A stretch of 64,000 bases of DNA from Vulcanimicrobiota bacterium (lineage in GTDB: Bacteria > Vulcanimicrobiota > Vulcanimicrobiia > Vulcanimicrobiales > Vulcanimicrobiaceae). This document shows, piece after piece, positions 1-9,437 of the stretch. The translations under genes and the position numbers were made by a program. The DNA is taken from the NCBI GenBank assembly GCA_027452165.1, contig DAIDGX010000008.1, forward strand, positions 1-64,000, given 5' to 3'. The stretch's first letter is position 1. The number at the start of each line of letters is the position of its first letter. Below the pieces are notes generated by a model. The model was not told where the DNA came from. It searched no databases and was given only the letters and a program-made list of their open reading frames with translations.

Positions 1-893
1 CCGGCTTGGAGCAGCTTGCCCAGACCGCCCACGCCACGATCGAAGCCGCGAACGAGGTGCTCGAACTCTCCGGCTCGGCCGGTTCGAGTGCCGACGCCGC
101 GTCGGCGGCGATTCTGCAGGCCGACCGCACGAGCGAAGAGGCGGCCGACGTGATCGCGGAGCTCGTGAAGACGATGGAGTCGCTGCGCATGAGCTCGCTG
201 CAGATCGGCTCGATCACCGAAAAGATCGACGAGATCGCCGATCAAACCAACCTGCTCGCGCTCAACGCCGCGATCGAGGCTGCTCGCGCCGGTGAGCACG
301 GTCGCGGCTTTGCCGTCGTCGCCGACGAGATTCGCAAGCTCGCCGATTCGTCGGCCACCGCCACCAAAGAGATCGCATCGCTGATCCGCACCGTGCAGGA
401 CGAGACCAATCGCGCGGTCTCGGTGACGCGCCGCGGCAACGACGCCGTGGAGCTCGGCCGCGAGAAGACCGCGCTCGTCGCCGACGCGCTCTCGCGCATC
501 GTCGATAGCGTGAACATGGTGCGCGCGCGGATCGAGGCGGTCGTTTCGTCGCAGAAGGAGCAGAAGCGCGCGACCGATGCGCTCGTGGAATCGACGTTTT
601 TGGTGGAGCGCCTCACCGGCGACAACAACGAGATGGCGGTCTCGCTTGCTGCCCTGGCGGAGAACTTGGAGCAGTCCTCCGCCTCGGGCGCCGACGCCGT
701 GCGAAAAACGAACGAGAACGTCTCCGCCGTCACGCAGCGCGGCGAGCGCATCGTCGGCGCTTCGAGCGAACTGCTCGGACTCACCGGTTCCCTGCGCGGC
801 GAGGCGGAGCGCATCCGCGGCGCCGTCGCGGAGTTTACGGGCGACAAGGCCATCGGCGGCGGCGGCGACGAACGGACGGCCCTGCCGCGCTAG
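1..893 (+). CDS. Methyl-accepting chemotaxis protein, 3' part (5' end outside window)
   Basis: This is the C-terminal signalling part of a chemoreceptor, which controls CheA through CheW. The frame is open to the window edge, so the N-terminus and any sensor domain are missing. The conserved hairpin tip is clear at about residues 75-115 of the visible part, with [20 protein letters not shown] followed by [15 protein letters not shown]. Coiled-coil helices with alternating Ala, Glu and Ser flank it. No membrane segment is visible, but one could lie upstream. The next gene on this strand is the tmRNA. A second receptor lies at 12645-15302, so the region may hold several. The family is certain; the ligand cannot be judged. 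Confidence 0.93.
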   Translation, partial: GLEQLAQTAHATIEAANEVLELSGSAGSSADAASAAILQADRTSEEAADVIAELVKTMESLRMSSLQIGSITEKIDEIADQTNLLALNAAIEAARAGEHGRGFAVVADEIRKLADSSATATKEIASLIRTVQDETNRAVSVTRRGNDAVELGREKTALVADALSRIVDSVNMVRARIEAVVSSQKEQKRATDALVESTFLVERLTGDNNEMAVSLAALAENLEQSSASGADAVRKTNENVSAVTQRGERIVGASSELLGLTGSLRGEAERIRGAVAEFTGDKAIGGGGDERTALPR

Positions 894-917
894 CGGGGCG
901 CTCGAGTGCCACCCCGC
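893..917 (+). terminator. Hairpin at the end of the chemoreceptor gene
   Basis: GCGGGG at 893-898 pairs with CCCCGC at 912-917 over a 13-nt loop and overlaps the TAG stop. No T-run follows, so it is at best a weak terminator or an mRNA 3'-end stabiliser. Confidence 0.3.
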
Positions 918-932
918 GGTTGCATCGCGTGT

Positions 933-938
933 TATAGT
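933..938 (+). promoter_or_regulatory. Candidate -10 element for ssrA
   Basis: TATAGT lies 15 nt before the mature 5' end of the tmRNA. That would put transcription start near 945, leaving a short leader for RNase P to remove. No convincing -35 was found at 16-18 nt spacing, so this is a weak call. Confidence 0.35.
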
Positions 939-953
939 GAAGTGTCTGACCAT

Positions 954-1308
954 GGGGCTGAACTAGGCTCGACGAGGAGATCCGTGGTCGGCGTCAGCAA
1001 GCGGAGTTGCGAGCTCTCCTAAAACGATCGCAACGGCAATACCTGCCAACAACGAATACGCACTGGCTGCCTAATTTAGGCTAGTCACCGGACGCAGAGA
1101 GTCGGCCCGAACCGCTCTGCCTTCCGGCCAAAAACTCGGGCTGGTACGACGGCGTGATTCGACCGGCGTACGAGATAAAGGATCTGCTGCGTACGGTAAG
1201 TCCCGCTTTGAGACGTCCGTCCGAGTAAGTCAAAGTCAAAGCTGAGCTTGGAGAACGCGCCGGTTAGGCTTTTCGGACTCGGGGGGCAGTACCCCGACAG
1301 CTCCACCA
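954..1308 (+). ncRNA. ssrA: Transfer-messenger RNA (tmRNA), one-piece
   Basis: tmRNA rescues ribosomes stalled on broken mRNAs and tags the product for proteolysis. The 5' end GGGGCTG (954-960) pairs with CAGCTCC (1298-1304), including one G-U pair, and encoded ACCA follows (1305-1308). The D-loop-like block GGCTCGACGAGG follows the 5' strand as in known tmRNAs. A reading frame at about 1051-1077 encodes the tag ANNEYALAA and stops with TAA, close to the E. coli tag ANDENYALAA; upstream codons are also open, so the exact resume codon is inferred. The T-arm is odd: a 6-bp stem TCGGGG/CCCCGA encloses GGCAGTA rather than the usual TTCRANN loop. A strong terminator follows. No protein-coding gene is needed to explain this 500-nt gap. 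Confidence 0.93.
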
Positions 1309-1316
1309 GAATTTTG

Positions 1317-1368
1317 CACAACGGACGAATGCGAGCAAATGAGCTCGGATTCGTCCGTTGTGTTTTGC
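1317..1368 (+). terminator. Rho-independent terminator of ssrA
   Basis: A perfect 14-bp stem is formed by 1317-1330 and 1349-1362 (arm CACAACGGACGAAT). An inner CGAG/CTCG pairing tightens the loop, and a short TTTT run follows at 1363-1366. It begins 9 nt after the tmRNA CCA end. The opposite-strand side lacks a T-run, so it mainly serves ssrA. Confidence 0.85.
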
Positions 1369-1406
1369 GTGGAATCGATTTGTTGTGGAACGAGCGCACG
1401 ATTCAT

Positions 1407-3521
1407 CTAGTCCGTCACCGGCACTTTTTCGACGGTGGTATCGAGCGCGTTCGTGCAGTCCCTCGCGGGGAGTGGGCGCGAGATGTAGTAGCCTTGTGCG
1501 TGACGGCAGCCAAGTTGGCGCAGCATGCGGAGTTGCTCGGCGGTCTCGACGCCTTCGGCGATCGTCGTGAGTTCGAGGCTTGTACCAAGTTGCGCGACCG
1601 CGCGTACGATCGCGCAATCTTCCTGGTTGTCCGGAAGGCCGTTTACGAACGACCGGTCGATTTTGAGAAAGCGCACGGGGAAGCGCTTGAGATAGAGCAG
1701 CGACGAGTAACCCGTACCGAAGTCGTCGATGCCGAGCCGTACGCCCATCCCGGCGATATCGTTCAAATGACTCACTGCGGACTTTTGCAGGTCGAGTAAC
1801 ACGCTCTCCGTTACTTCAACATGCAGGGTTGCGGGCGCAATGTTGAACTCGTGAAGTAACTCCGCGACGGTGTGGACGAATGCGCCGTCGAGTTGGCGCA
1901 ACGATAGGTTGACTGCCATCGTCAGGCGGGGATGCTTCTGTTGCCACTGCGCGAGCTGGCGGCAGGCGGCGCGCAGCACGGTTGCGCCGACTGCGCCGAT
2001 CAGGTGCGTCTCTTCGGCGATCGGCAAGAAGTCGTTGGGGAGGATCAGGCCGCGCTCGGGATGATGCCAACGCGCCAGAGCTTCATAGCCGACGATGTTG
2101 CTCGTCTCCACGGCGACGATCGGCTGATAGTATGGTTCGATCTCGCCGTTGCTCAACGCTCGTCGCAGATCGCGCTCAACCTCGACGCGATCGAGAGCAT
2201 TGCGCCGAAAGAGCTCGTCGAAGAGTTCGATCGTGTTCTTGCCTTGCTGTTTGGCGCGGTAGAGCGCGAGGTCGGCGTCGCGCAGCAGCTGTTCGGGTGG
2301 CTCCTTGCCGCGACCGATCGCGATGCCCACGCTAACGGTCGTGATGAACTCCTGTGCGCCGACAACGACCGGCGCCGCAAGGATCGCAGCCAAACGCTGC
2401 GCGAGGGCAACGGTCTCGCCGTCGTTCGCGACACCTTCGCAGATCATCACGAATTCGTCGCCGCCGATACGTGCCGCTGTGTCGCTGGTGCGCGATGCAC
2501 CCTGGAGCCTGCGCGCCATGGTGCGCAGGATCTCGTCACCGGCAAGATGACCGATCGTATCGTTGATGATCTTGAAATTATCGAGGTCGATGAGCAGCAC
2601 GGCCGCGGCCGTGTGTCCGCGGCTTGCACGGCCGAGCGCGCCACTCAAGCGATCGAGAACCAAATCGCGATTGGGCAGGCCCGTCAGCGGGTCGTGCAAG
2701 GCGGTGTGGCGGACACGCGCCTCGGCCGCGGCAAGGGCCTCTTGTGCGTGGCGCTGCTCCGTGACGTCGTGGCAGATCCCGCAGAGACGCACCACGTTGC
2801 CCTGCGTGTCGCGTAGCGCTTTCACTTGCGAGGCGAGAACGCGCGCTTCACCCGTATCGGCGCGAATGATGCGTTCTTCCATGGACCACGACGAACCCTC
2901 GTCTAGCGCCCGGCCGATCTGCTTCTGCACCGCCTCGCGATCGTCCGGATGGACACGCTCGAGAAAGGCGGCAAGCGTCTTGGGATGTGCGCCCGGTTCG
3001 TATCCGTAAATGCGCGCAAGCTGATCGCTCCAGGTGATCTCATCGGAGCCGACCGTCCACTCAAAGCTACCCATGCCCGCAAGCGCCTCGGCGTCCCGAA
3101 GCAGGCGTTCGTTTTCTCGCAGATGAGCAAGTTTTCTGAACCGTTCACCGACGCGCCGGACGATCGCCGCAACGTAGGTCGCGTCCTCGGAGCGCGCTAC
3201 CGAGAGTGCGGCTTCGACGGGAAATTCACGGCCGTCGGCGGCGCGGGCGATCAGCGTCACATGCGAGACGGGCGGCGTGCCGATCGCCACGATTGCGGCG
3301 ATGCCGCGCTCCACATCCATCGAGAGCCGTTCGGGGACCAGTCGTGATGCGTCGGCGTCGAGTGCGAGCGATTCGGGGTATCCGAACATCGTTGTAGCCG
3401 CAGCGTTCCACAACACGATGCGGCCACGCGCATCGACCACGATCACCGCATCTGCGGCTTGGTGTAGGAGGTTCGAAAATAGCGAGTTGAGATCGTGCGG
3501 TTGCAAGGCCTCACCCTCCAC
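1407..3521 (-). CDS. PAS-PAS-GGDEF-EAL cyclic-di-GMP turnover protein
   Basis: The protein (704 aa) has two PAS sensor domains (about 15-125 and 150-255), a GGDEF diguanylate cyclase domain (about 275-435) and an EAL phosphodiesterase domain (about 445-695). GGDEF is intact at 353-357. The product-inhibition site RTSD lies five residues before it. The EAL motif is at 480-482, and the later IDDFGTGYSSL, LKIDRSFV and TIAEGVE motifs are present, so both activities may work. No membrane segment or signal peptide is seen, so the protein is probably cytosolic, with the PAS domains sensing redox, ligand or light. The start is GTG at 3521 without a clear ribosome binding site. The stop faces the ssrA terminator. 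Its proximity to chemoreceptors suggests a motility or biofilm role, which is inference. Confidence 0.95.
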   Translation of the reverse strand: MEGEALQPHDLNSLFSNLLHQAADAVIVVDARGRIVLWNAAATTMFGYPESLALDADASRLVPERLSMDVERGIAAIVAIGTPPVSHVTLIARAADGREFPVEAALSVARSEDATYVAAIVRRVGERFRKLAHLRENERLLRDAEALAGMGSFEWTVGSDEITWSDQLARIYGYEPGAHPKTLAAFLERVHPDDREAVQKQIGRALDEGSSWSMEERIIRADTGEARVLASQVKALRDTQGNVVRLCGICHDVTEQRHAQEALAAAEARVRHTALHDPLTGLPNRDLVLDRLSGALGRASRGHTAAAVLLIDLDNFKIINDTIGHLAGDEILRTMARRLQGASRTSDTAARIGGDEFVMICEGVANDGETVALAQRLAAILAAPVVVGAQEFITTVSVGIAIGRGKEPPEQLLRDADLALYRAKQQGKNTIELFDELFRRNALDRVEVERDLRRALSNGEIEPYYQPIVAVETSNIVGYEALARWHHPERGLILPNDFLPIAEETHLIGAVGATVLRAACRQLAQWQQKHPRLTMAVNLSLRQLDGAFVHTVAELLHEFNIAPATLHVEVTESVLLDLQKSAVSHLNDIAGMGVRLGIDDFGTGYSSLLYLKRFPVRFLKIDRSFVNGLPDNQEDCAIVRAVAQLGTSLELTTIAEGVETAEQLRMLRQLGCRHAQGYYISRPLPARDCTNALDTTVEKVPVTD

Positions 3522-3667
3522 GCATACGGCAACTTGCTGCGCCCTTCCGCCGCCCAGCGTGGGGCTCCTGTGCCATTTCCCGATGTCTGCGAAAACCCGA
3601 ATGGAACTTCAGAGCACGCAGGATGCGTTCTTTGCTTGAGGCTTCGGCCGGAAGGAAGGACGCGCAG

Positions 3668-4054
3668 ATGAAACGAGTGCTCTTTGGAATGATTGCCGCG
3701 TTCGGGCTCGTCGGTGCATCGCTCGCGCCGGCCAGCGCGCAGTGGTACGGCGGTGGCTTGCCGGGAGGTTCGTACGTTCGTAGTTGCGCGAATGAACGTC
3801 TGCACGGAGCCCGGCTTTTTGCTGCCTGTACGGACATGGATGGCCGCTGGCATCGTACCTGGATCGACGTGCGCGAATGTGGCGGCGGCGGGATCGTGAA
3901 CGATAACGGCCGGCTGACCTGCGAAGACGCCTATCGTTCGTGGCGCGAGCGCGACGGCGGCGCCCCGTTCGATCGCGACGGTGAGCGCGGTGACGACCGT
4001 GGACGCGGCGATGACCGCGGCGGCGGCAACGATAATGGAGGCGGGTGCTGTTAA
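3668..4054 (+). CDS. Secreted CVNH (cyanovirin-N homology)-like protein
   Basis: The ATG at 3668 follows a GGAAGGA ribosome binding site, so the longer frame from 3623 is rejected. The 128-aa product has a signal peptide (MKRVLFGMIAAFGLVGA..., cleavage near ASA-QW). The mature part fits the CVNH pattern: SYVRSC, then LFAACTDMDGRWHRTWIDV, then IVNDNGRLTCED, with paired cysteines. CVNH domains can bind carbohydrate, so a periplasmic or secreted lectin-like role is plausible. The C-terminus is a low-complexity Asp/Arg/Gly tail ending in GGGCC. It stands alone, divergent from the GGDEF/EAL gene and followed by a hairpin terminator. The fold assignment rests on motif spacing only. Confidence 0.72.
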   Translation: MKRVLFGMIAAFGLVGASLAPASAQWYGGGLPGGSYVRSCANERLHGARLFAACTDMDGRWHRTWIDVRECGGGGIVNDNGRLTCEDAYRSWRERDGGAPFDRDGERGDDRGRGDDRGGGNDNGGGCC

Positions 4055-4063
4055 AGCGATGAC

Positions 4064-4094
4064 GGCTCGGCACCATCGGGCGCCGAGCCTTCAT
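4064..4094 (+). terminator. Terminator after the CVNH-like gene
   Basis: GGCTCGGC (4064-4071) pairs with GCCGAGCC (4082-4089) over a 10-nt loop, followed by the moderately T-rich TTCATTC. It lies between two convergent genes. Confidence 0.6.
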
Positions 4095-4109
4095 TCGCGA
4101 TAGCAGTGG

Positions 4110-6233
4110 CTATTTCAAGCCGAGGTCAGACAGGAGCGGGCCTACTTTCGGATCGCTTCCGTAGAACGCACGGAACATGGTGGCGTAATTTTCCGAATGC
4201 CCTTTCGAGAGGATCATCTCGCGGAAGCGCTGGCCGTTCGCACGTGTGAGACCACCGTGCTCGAGGAACCATTGGAACGTGTCGTCATCGAGCATCGCGG
4301 TCCAGGTATAAGCATAGTAGCCAGCGGCGTAGCCGTTCGACCAAATATGCGCAAAATAGCTCGACCGATACCTCGGCGGCACGCTCGGGAAATTTACACC
4401 CGCTGCTGCGAGTGCGTGGGCTTGGAAGATATCGACATTCTGTTTGGGTGCGCTTGCCGGCAGGCTATGCCATGCCATGTCGAGCTCATCTGCGGCCAGT
4501 AACTCGCCGAAATCGTATCCGTTGTTGAACTTCGAGGCGGCTTCGATTTTGTTGACGAGCGATTGTGGAATCGCTTTACCGGTCTTGTAGTTGAACGCGT
4601 AGTGGCGCAGCACTTGGGGATAGAAAGCCCAGTGCTCGTTGAACTGCGACGGGTATTCCACGAAATCACGTGCCGTGTTCGTGCCTGCAAGCGACGCGTA
4701 TTTCTGCGTTGCGAAGAAGGCGTTGAGAGCGTGACCGAACTCGTGGAACATGCCCGTTACCTCACCGGCCGAGAGCAGTGCGGGCTGGCCGGGGGCTGGC
4801 TTTGGAATGTTTTCGACGTTGTATACGACCGGTTTGACGCCGAAGAGTTTGGATTCGTCGATGAAGGTATTCATCCACGCTCCGCCCTGCTTGTTGTCGC
4901 GCTTGAAAAAGTCAAAGTACATCAACGCGAGCGGCGATCCGTTCGCGTCGTACACTTCAAACACACGAACGTCTTTTTGATAGACCGGAATGTTGTGGAG
5001 TTCTTTAAACGTGATACCGTACAAGCGTGTGGCCGCGTAAAAGAGACCCTTGGTGAGCACGTTGTTCAGTTCGAAATATGGCCGCACTTGGCTCTCGTCC
5101 AGATGGAACTTCGCTTCGCGGACTTTTCCGGCGTAATAGTTCCAGTCATAGGGCTCGAGCTTGAAATGATGGCCGTCTTTGTCGATCATCGCTTGGAGCT
5201 CGGCACCCTCGGCTTTGGCGGCCGCTCGCGTCGGCGCGATCAGTTGCGAGAGAAAGTGCTGTACCGTAGCCGGCGTCTTGGCCATTTGATCGGTGAGGGC
5301 GTAGGCGGCGTAGTTGGGATATCCGAGCAGATGCGCCTTCTCGGCGCGCAATTGCGCGATCGTGGCGATCGTGTCGCGGGTATCGTTCGCGTCGCCCCGC
5401 TCGGTGCGCATCCATGAATGTTCGAAGAGCGCCTTACGTGTCGCGCGATCGGAGAGAGACGCGAGTGCGGGCTGCTGCGTCGTATTCTGTAAGGGAATCA
5501 TCCATGCGCCGGGATGCCCGTGGGTCGCCGCCTCGTGCGCGGCGTTGGCGATCGCCGTGGCGCTCAGGCCAGCAAGTTGCGCGCGCTTGGTGACGAGTAG
5601 CGCTCCTGCGGCCGTGCCGTTGAGGAGCTTTTGCTGGAACGCCGTCTTGAGCGTGGCGAGGCGCTCGTTGATCGTCCGTAACTTCGCGCGGTCCGCGGCG
5701 TCGAGCTTGGCGCCTGCCTGCACGAAGTCGCCATAATCGACGCGCAGAAGTTGTTTTGACTCCGGGTCGAGACCGAGCGCATTGCGCTTGGCATAGAGCG
5801 AAGCCACGCGGCGATAGAGCTTCTGATTGAGATAGATGGCGTCGTTTAAGGCCGCCAAGCGCGGCGCTTCCACGTCTTGCACGCGATCGAGCGTCGGATC
5901 GGTGTTGGCCGACTGCACGTTAAAGAAGGTCGCCGTCACGTAATTGAGCAGACGCCCCGACTTTTCGAGCGCCACGATTGTGTTTGCGAAGGTGGGAGGC
6001 GCCGGGTTGTCGGCGATCGCCGCGACGGCGCGGCGTTGTTGTGCGATCGCGTCATCGATCGCCGGCTGGTAGTCGCTGTCGGTGATGAGGTTAAATGGCG
6101 GCGCTCCGAACGGTAAGGTACTCGGGGCGAGGAGCGGATTTACGCGCGCCGCGGGTGCGCCCGCGGTGCAGGTTCCAAAGATGAAAAGCGCGGCCAGAAC
6201 GGCCGAAACGCGTTGATGCAAACGAGCGGTCAT
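4110..6233 (-). CDS. M3 family zinc oligopeptidase (peptidyl-dipeptidase Dcp-like), exported
   Basis: This is a thimet-oligopeptidase-family metallopeptidase that cleaves short peptides. The zinc motif is seen in [14 protein letters not shown], and the downstream [13 protein letters not shown] block supplies the usual third metal ligand. The C-terminus also looks like Dcp/OpdA ([20 protein letters not shown]). The start at 6233 is chosen because it gives a signal peptide ([20 protein letters not shown]..., ending near AGAPAA) and has GAAGG before it. An earlier ATG at 6296 would add 21 unrelated residues. The mature enzyme probably works in the periplasm on peptides. It is divergent from the aldo/keto reductase gene. 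Length (707 aa) is normal for the family. Confidence 0.92.
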   Translation of the reverse strand: MTARLHQRVSAVLAALFIFGTCTAGAPAARVNPLLAPSTLPFGAPPFNLITDSDYQPAIDDAIAQQRRAVAAIADNPAPPTFANTIVALEKSGRLLNYVTATFFNVQSANTDPTLDRVQDVEAPRLAALNDAIYLNQKLYRRVASLYAKRNALGLDPESKQLLRVDYGDFVQAGAKLDAADRAKLRTINERLATLKTAFQQKLLNGTAAGALLVTKRAQLAGLSATAIANAAHEAATHGHPGAWMIPLQNTTQQPALASLSDRATRKALFEHSWMRTERGDANDTRDTIATIAQLRAEKAHLLGYPNYAAYALTDQMAKTPATVQHFLSQLIAPTRAAAKAEGAELQAMIDKDGHHFKLEPYDWNYYAGKVREAKFHLDESQVRPYFELNNVLTKGLFYAATRLYGITFKELHNIPVYQKDVRVFEVYDANGSPLALMYFDFFKRDNKQGGAWMNTFIDESKLFGVKPVVYNVENIPKPAPGQPALLSAGEVTGMFHEFGHALNAFFATQKYASLAGTNTARDFVEYPSQFNEHWAFYPQVLRHYAFNYKTGKAIPQSLVNKIEAASKFNNGYDFGELLAADELDMAWHSLPASAPKQNVDIFQAHALAAAGVNFPSVPPRYRSSYFAHIWSNGYAAGYYAYTWTAMLDDDTFQWFLEHGGLTRANGQRFREMILSKGHSENYATMFRAFYGSDPKVGPLLSDLGLK

Positions 6234-6320
6234 CCCGTCGCCTTCACGACGACGCAACCGAATCACCTGCAGACAGGGTCGGAAGAGGTCGTCCACCCTC
6301 TTGGGAAAGGAGCCCTCATC

Positions 6321-7316
6321 ATGCTTCCATCGCGCGCTCTCGGCTCACAGGGACTCACCGTCTCGGCGCTGGGCCTGGGATGCATGGGCATGAGTCAGTC
6401 GTACGGTACGGCGCAAGAACGCGACGAGGTCGAATCGGTCGCGACGCTGCATCGAGCACTCGAACTCGGTTGCACGTTCCTGGATACCGCCGAGGCGTAC
6501 GGGCCGTTTACCAACGAGGAGCTCCTTGGCCGGGCGCTGCGCGGCCGGCGCGAGCAGGTCACGCTTGCGACGAAGTTCGGATTTCGCTTCGGTGAAGGCG
6601 GTATCGCCGGCGTGGATAGTCGCCCGGAACACGTACGCGAGGCCGTCGAGGCGTCGCTACGGCGCCTGCAAACCGAGTGCATCGATCTGCTCTATCAGCA
6701 TCGCCTCGATCCTACCGTACCGATTGAAGAGACGGTCGGCGCGATGAGCGATCTCGTGCGCGACGGGAAGGTGCGTTTTCTTGGACTCTCGGAGGTTGGC
6801 GAAGCGACGATCCGGCGCGCGCACGCGGTGCACCCGATCAGTGCGCTGCAGAGCGAGTACTCGCTGTGGGAACGAAATTTGGAACCGCAGATCATCCCGC
6901 TCTTGCGCGAACTGGGCATTGGGCTTGTCGCCTTTTCGCCGCTTGGACGCGGGTTTCTGACCGGCGCCGTGAAGCGCGCTGAAGAGTATCCGGCCGATGA
7001 TTTCCGCCGTAACGATCCGCGCTATCAGGGTGAGAACTTCGATGCAAACATGCGTGCCGCGCAGACGGTTCGCGACGTCGCCGCAGGGAAGGGTGCTACG
7101 CCGGGACAGATTGCGCTTGCCTGGTTGCTGCATAAAGGTCTTGATATCGTGCCGATTCCCGGCACCAAACGCCGCAGCTATCTCGAGGAGAACGTTGCGG
7201 CCGCTGCCATCGCGCTCGACGCGGATGAGGTGGCGCGTCTCGATGCGGCGCTCGCACCGGGCGTGGTCGCGGGGCCTCGATACAGCGCGCGCCAGATGGC
7301 GATGATCGACCGCTAG
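6321..7316 (+). CDS. Aldo/keto reductase
   Basis: An NADPH-dependent carbonyl reductase of the AKR superfamily, 331 aa, probably cytosolic. The catalytic tetrad is visible: Asp and Tyr in [17 protein letters not shown], Lys in ATKFGFRF, His in [10 protein letters not shown]. The phosphate-binding end [13 protein letters not shown] is present. The ATG at 6321 follows GGAAAGGAG by 8 nt, so the longer frame from 6213 is rejected. It resembles the YakC/Tas-like group that acts on small aldehydes; the substrate cannot be told. Its TAG stop shares a CTAG with the stop of the next gene on the other strand. Confidence 0.93.
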   Translation: MLPSRALGSQGLTVSALGLGCMGMSQSYGTAQERDEVESVATLHRALELGCTFLDTAEAYGPFTNEELLGRALRGRREQVTLATKFGFRFGEGGIAGVDSRPEHVREAVEASLRRLQTECIDLLYQHRLDPTVPIEETVGAMSDLVRDGKVRFLGLSEVGEATIRRAHAVHPISALQSEYSLWERNLEPQIIPLLRELGIGLVAFSPLGRGFLTGAVKRAEEYPADDFRRNDPRYQGENFDANMRAAQTVRDVAAGKGATPGQIALAWLLHKGLDIVPIPGTKRRSYLEENVAAAAIALDADEVARLDAALAPGVVAGPRYSARQMAMIDR

Positions 7317-7708
7317 CGTGGCGGGTCGCCTGTGGTAAGCGGTGTCGCGGTGAAGGTCCACGACCGCATGCGTCCCATCCGAGGTTCGAGCGAGGTTCCC
7401 AGCCCAAGCAATCGATCTCCGTCGGTATGTGCCTCCACGTGGATACCGCCAAGGGTGTGCAGATCGAGCCATATCCGCGAGCCTTTGGTGCCGCCGGTTA
7501 CGAACGTGGGCGAGCCACCCGTATCGGGCGTGTAGGTGCCGTTCACGTAGCCGTCATGGATGCGGATATTGAGCACCCCGGTGTAGCCGATCGCGTGGAA
7601 CCGCTGCGTGATTTGCACGTGGTACCTCCCCGCGCGTGGTGTCTGCGTTGCAAGCGGCGAAGCGTGGGCCATCGGCTGCGCGAGCAAAAGGAGTAGGGCA
7701 AGAAGCAT
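7313..7708 (-). CDS. Small exported protein of unknown function
   Basis: The 131-aa product starts with a clear signal peptide ([17 protein letters not shown]). The rest alternates short hydrophobic stretches typical of a beta-rich fold ([50 protein letters not shown]). There is no cysteine and no motif I recognise. It overlaps the aldo/keto reductase stop by 4 nt and is divergent from the TPR/ATP-grasp gene only 21 nt away. It is supported by the signal peptide and by the tight fit between neighbours. Confidence 0.7.
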   Translation of the reverse strand: MLLALLLLLAQPMAHASPLATQTPRAGRYHVQITQRFHAIGYTGVLNIRIHDGYVNGTYTPDTGGSPTFVTGGTKGSRIWLDLHTLGGIHVEAHTDGDRLLGLGTSLEPRMGRMRSWTFTATPLTTGDPPR

Positions 7709-7729
7709 GGTTCACCTATACCCCGATCG

Positions 7730-9037
7730 ATGCGTGATACCATGTCTTTGATGGACGAGACGAGCACGCACCAGGCGTTGCGCGCGCGCATCGCGCGGCT
7801 GTGCGAACATGCGGTGGCGCCCCCGGCGCTCGAGGAGTTTGGCGGCCTGCGCGAGTTGCGCGCGCAGTTGGAGGCACTTGCCGCCGCGCCCACGAGTGGA
7901 GCGCCCGAGGCCGCGATGCTGGCAAATGCGTTCGTGCGCGAGGGGCGCTACCTCGAGGCAATAGCGGCGTACGAACGGGCGGTGGCGCTCGAGCCTCGTT
8001 TTGCTGCGGCGCATCTGGCGATCGGGGAGCTTGCGTCGATGCTGCACGACGACGAGCGGAGCCGGTGCGCACGCGAAACTGCGCTCGATCTCGAACGTTG
8101 CTATCTCGATCCGTGGCCGGTGGGCGAGCGGCCGGCGGTCGTCTTGTTGCTGCGCGATGCTCCCTACAGCGTCAATACGCCGCTCGAGCTGCTGCTCGAT
8201 CGCTCGCGCGTCGCCCTGCACAAGTGTTACATCGAAGGCGACGTCCAACTTCCGCCGTATGACGTTGCGATCAGCGCGTTCGGTTACGCGCATCATGCGC
8301 GTGGAGCAGTGGAACGTGCGTCGCGCGTCGTCGCGCTCGCGCCCGAACGCGCGATCAACGATCCACGGCGTTTCGAGACGACGGCGCGCGAGGCGCTCGC
8401 GCGTACGCTCGCGGATATCGATGGCGTGCTGCCCTGCGACACCAACATCGTGCAGCGCGAGGGCATCGAGGCGATCGCATACCCTTCGCTTGTGCGTCCG
8501 CGCGATACGCATGCGGGACGCGGCTTGGCCCTCGCCAACTCCGTCGATGAGGTGCGCGCGCACGTCGCGCGTTTTCCGTGCGCGGCATACCATGTCACAC
8601 CGTTCATCGACTATCGCAGCAGCGACGGCTATTATCGAAAGATGCGCGCGATCGTGGTCGATGGGGAAGCGTATCCCTATCATCTGGCGATCTCATCACG
8701 ATGGATGGTGCATTATCAAGGAAGCCCAATGCGCGAACACGCATGGATGCGCGAAGAAGAAGCGCGCTTTTTGCGCGACCCCGCGGTCCTCGTGCCTGGT
8801 TGGAGCGAGCGTCTGCACGCGATCGCGCAAGCGATCGGCCTCGATTACGTGGGGATTGACCTGGGCGTTCTCCCCGACGGCCGCATCGTCGTCTTCGAAG
8901 CCGACCCCGCGATGCTGGTACACGATGAGGACCCGACCGGAATCCTCGGCTACAAGTCATCCTACTTCGCGCGCATTCGCGAAGCATTCCACGCACTCAT
9001 CGCGCGCCGCGTGGAACGCTCGCAGGCTACGGCCTGA
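7730..9037 (+). CDS. TPR and ATP-grasp domain protein, possible RimK-like ligase
   Basis: The 435-aa protein has TPR-like helices at about 60-120 (EGRYLEAIAAYERAVALEPR) and an ATP-grasp-like region at about 200-400. In it YPSLVRPRDTHAGRGLALAN resembles the nucleotide-binding strand and loop, and LDYVGIDLGVLPDGRIVVFEAD has the metal-binding Asp/Glu of the family. Such enzymes join a carboxylate to an amine using ATP, and peptide or amino-acid conjugation is likely, but no substrate is evident. The start is uncertain: ATGs at 7730, 7742 and 7751 are all possible and none has a good ribosome binding site. No partner peptide or transporter is nearby. Confidence 0.8.
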   Translation: MRDTMSLMDETSTHQALRARIARLCEHAVAPPALEEFGGLRELRAQLEALAAAPTSGAPEAAMLANAFVREGRYLEAIAAYERAVALEPRFAAAHLAIGELASMLHDDERSRCARETALDLERCYLDPWPVGERPAVVLLLRDAPYSVNTPLELLLDRSRVALHKCYIEGDVQLPPYDVAISAFGYAHHARGAVERASRVVALAPERAINDPRRFETTAREALARTLADIDGVLPCDTNIVQREGIEAIAYPSLVRPRDTHAGRGLALANSVDEVRAHVARFPCAAYHVTPFIDYRSSDGYYRKMRAIVVDGEAYPYHLAISSRWMVHYQGSPMREHAWMREEEARFLRDPAVLVPGWSERLHAIAQAIGLDYVGIDLGVLPDGRIVVFEADPAMLVHDEDPTGILGYKSSYFARIREAFHALIARRVERSQATA

Positions 9038-9092
9038 GCGGGGCCCGGTCAAAAGCAGGACGTGTGGCCGGTAGGGCCGCACACATCGTATC

Positions 9093-9434
9093 ATGGCTAC
9101 CGTTATCGAAATCCACTACGACGTTGCATTTCTGCTTGCACTCTGCGCGTTGATCTTCAGTTGGAACGCCATGGGTCGCCGCGTGGTCAACGCGGTCGCG
9201 GCGCTGCAGTTCGTCGTCGGCCTCGTGGTCGCGGGGATGCTCGGAAAGGATGCGCCGCCGGTCACCTGGGTCCACCTGCTCGTTGCACTGCTTATCCTCG
9301 GTTCGTACGGCATGGCGATGGCCGTGGGCAAGCGTGAGGGTGGTGCGCAGCGCGCGCTGATGTTTTCGATCCTCGGGTTGGTCCTCATCGCGTGCAATTT
9401 CGCCCTGGGCCTCCATGTGGCTGGAAAGATCTAA
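9093..9434 (+). CDS. Small four-helix membrane protein, unknown function
   Basis: The 113-aa protein is almost wholly hydrophobic, with four likely membrane helices (about 10-24, 32-50, 58-78 and 87-108). Only short charged loops such as GKREGGAQRA separate them. No motif I recognise. It is followed after 3 nt by the GerMN gene and then the amidase and murI, so it may be co-transcribed with a cell-wall set. Confidence 0.7.
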   Translation: MATVIEIHYDVAFLLALCALIFSWNAMGRRVVNAVAALQFVVGLVVAGMLGKDAPPVTWVHLLVALLILGSYGMAMAVGKREGGAQRALMFSILGLVLIACNFALGLHVAGKI

Positions 9435-9437
9435 GCG

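Noticed and set aside
1248-1799. Open frame of 183 aa over the ssrA 3' end and the EAL region
   Set aside because: It runs through the tmRNA 3' end and its terminator and is antisense to the conserved EAL domain.
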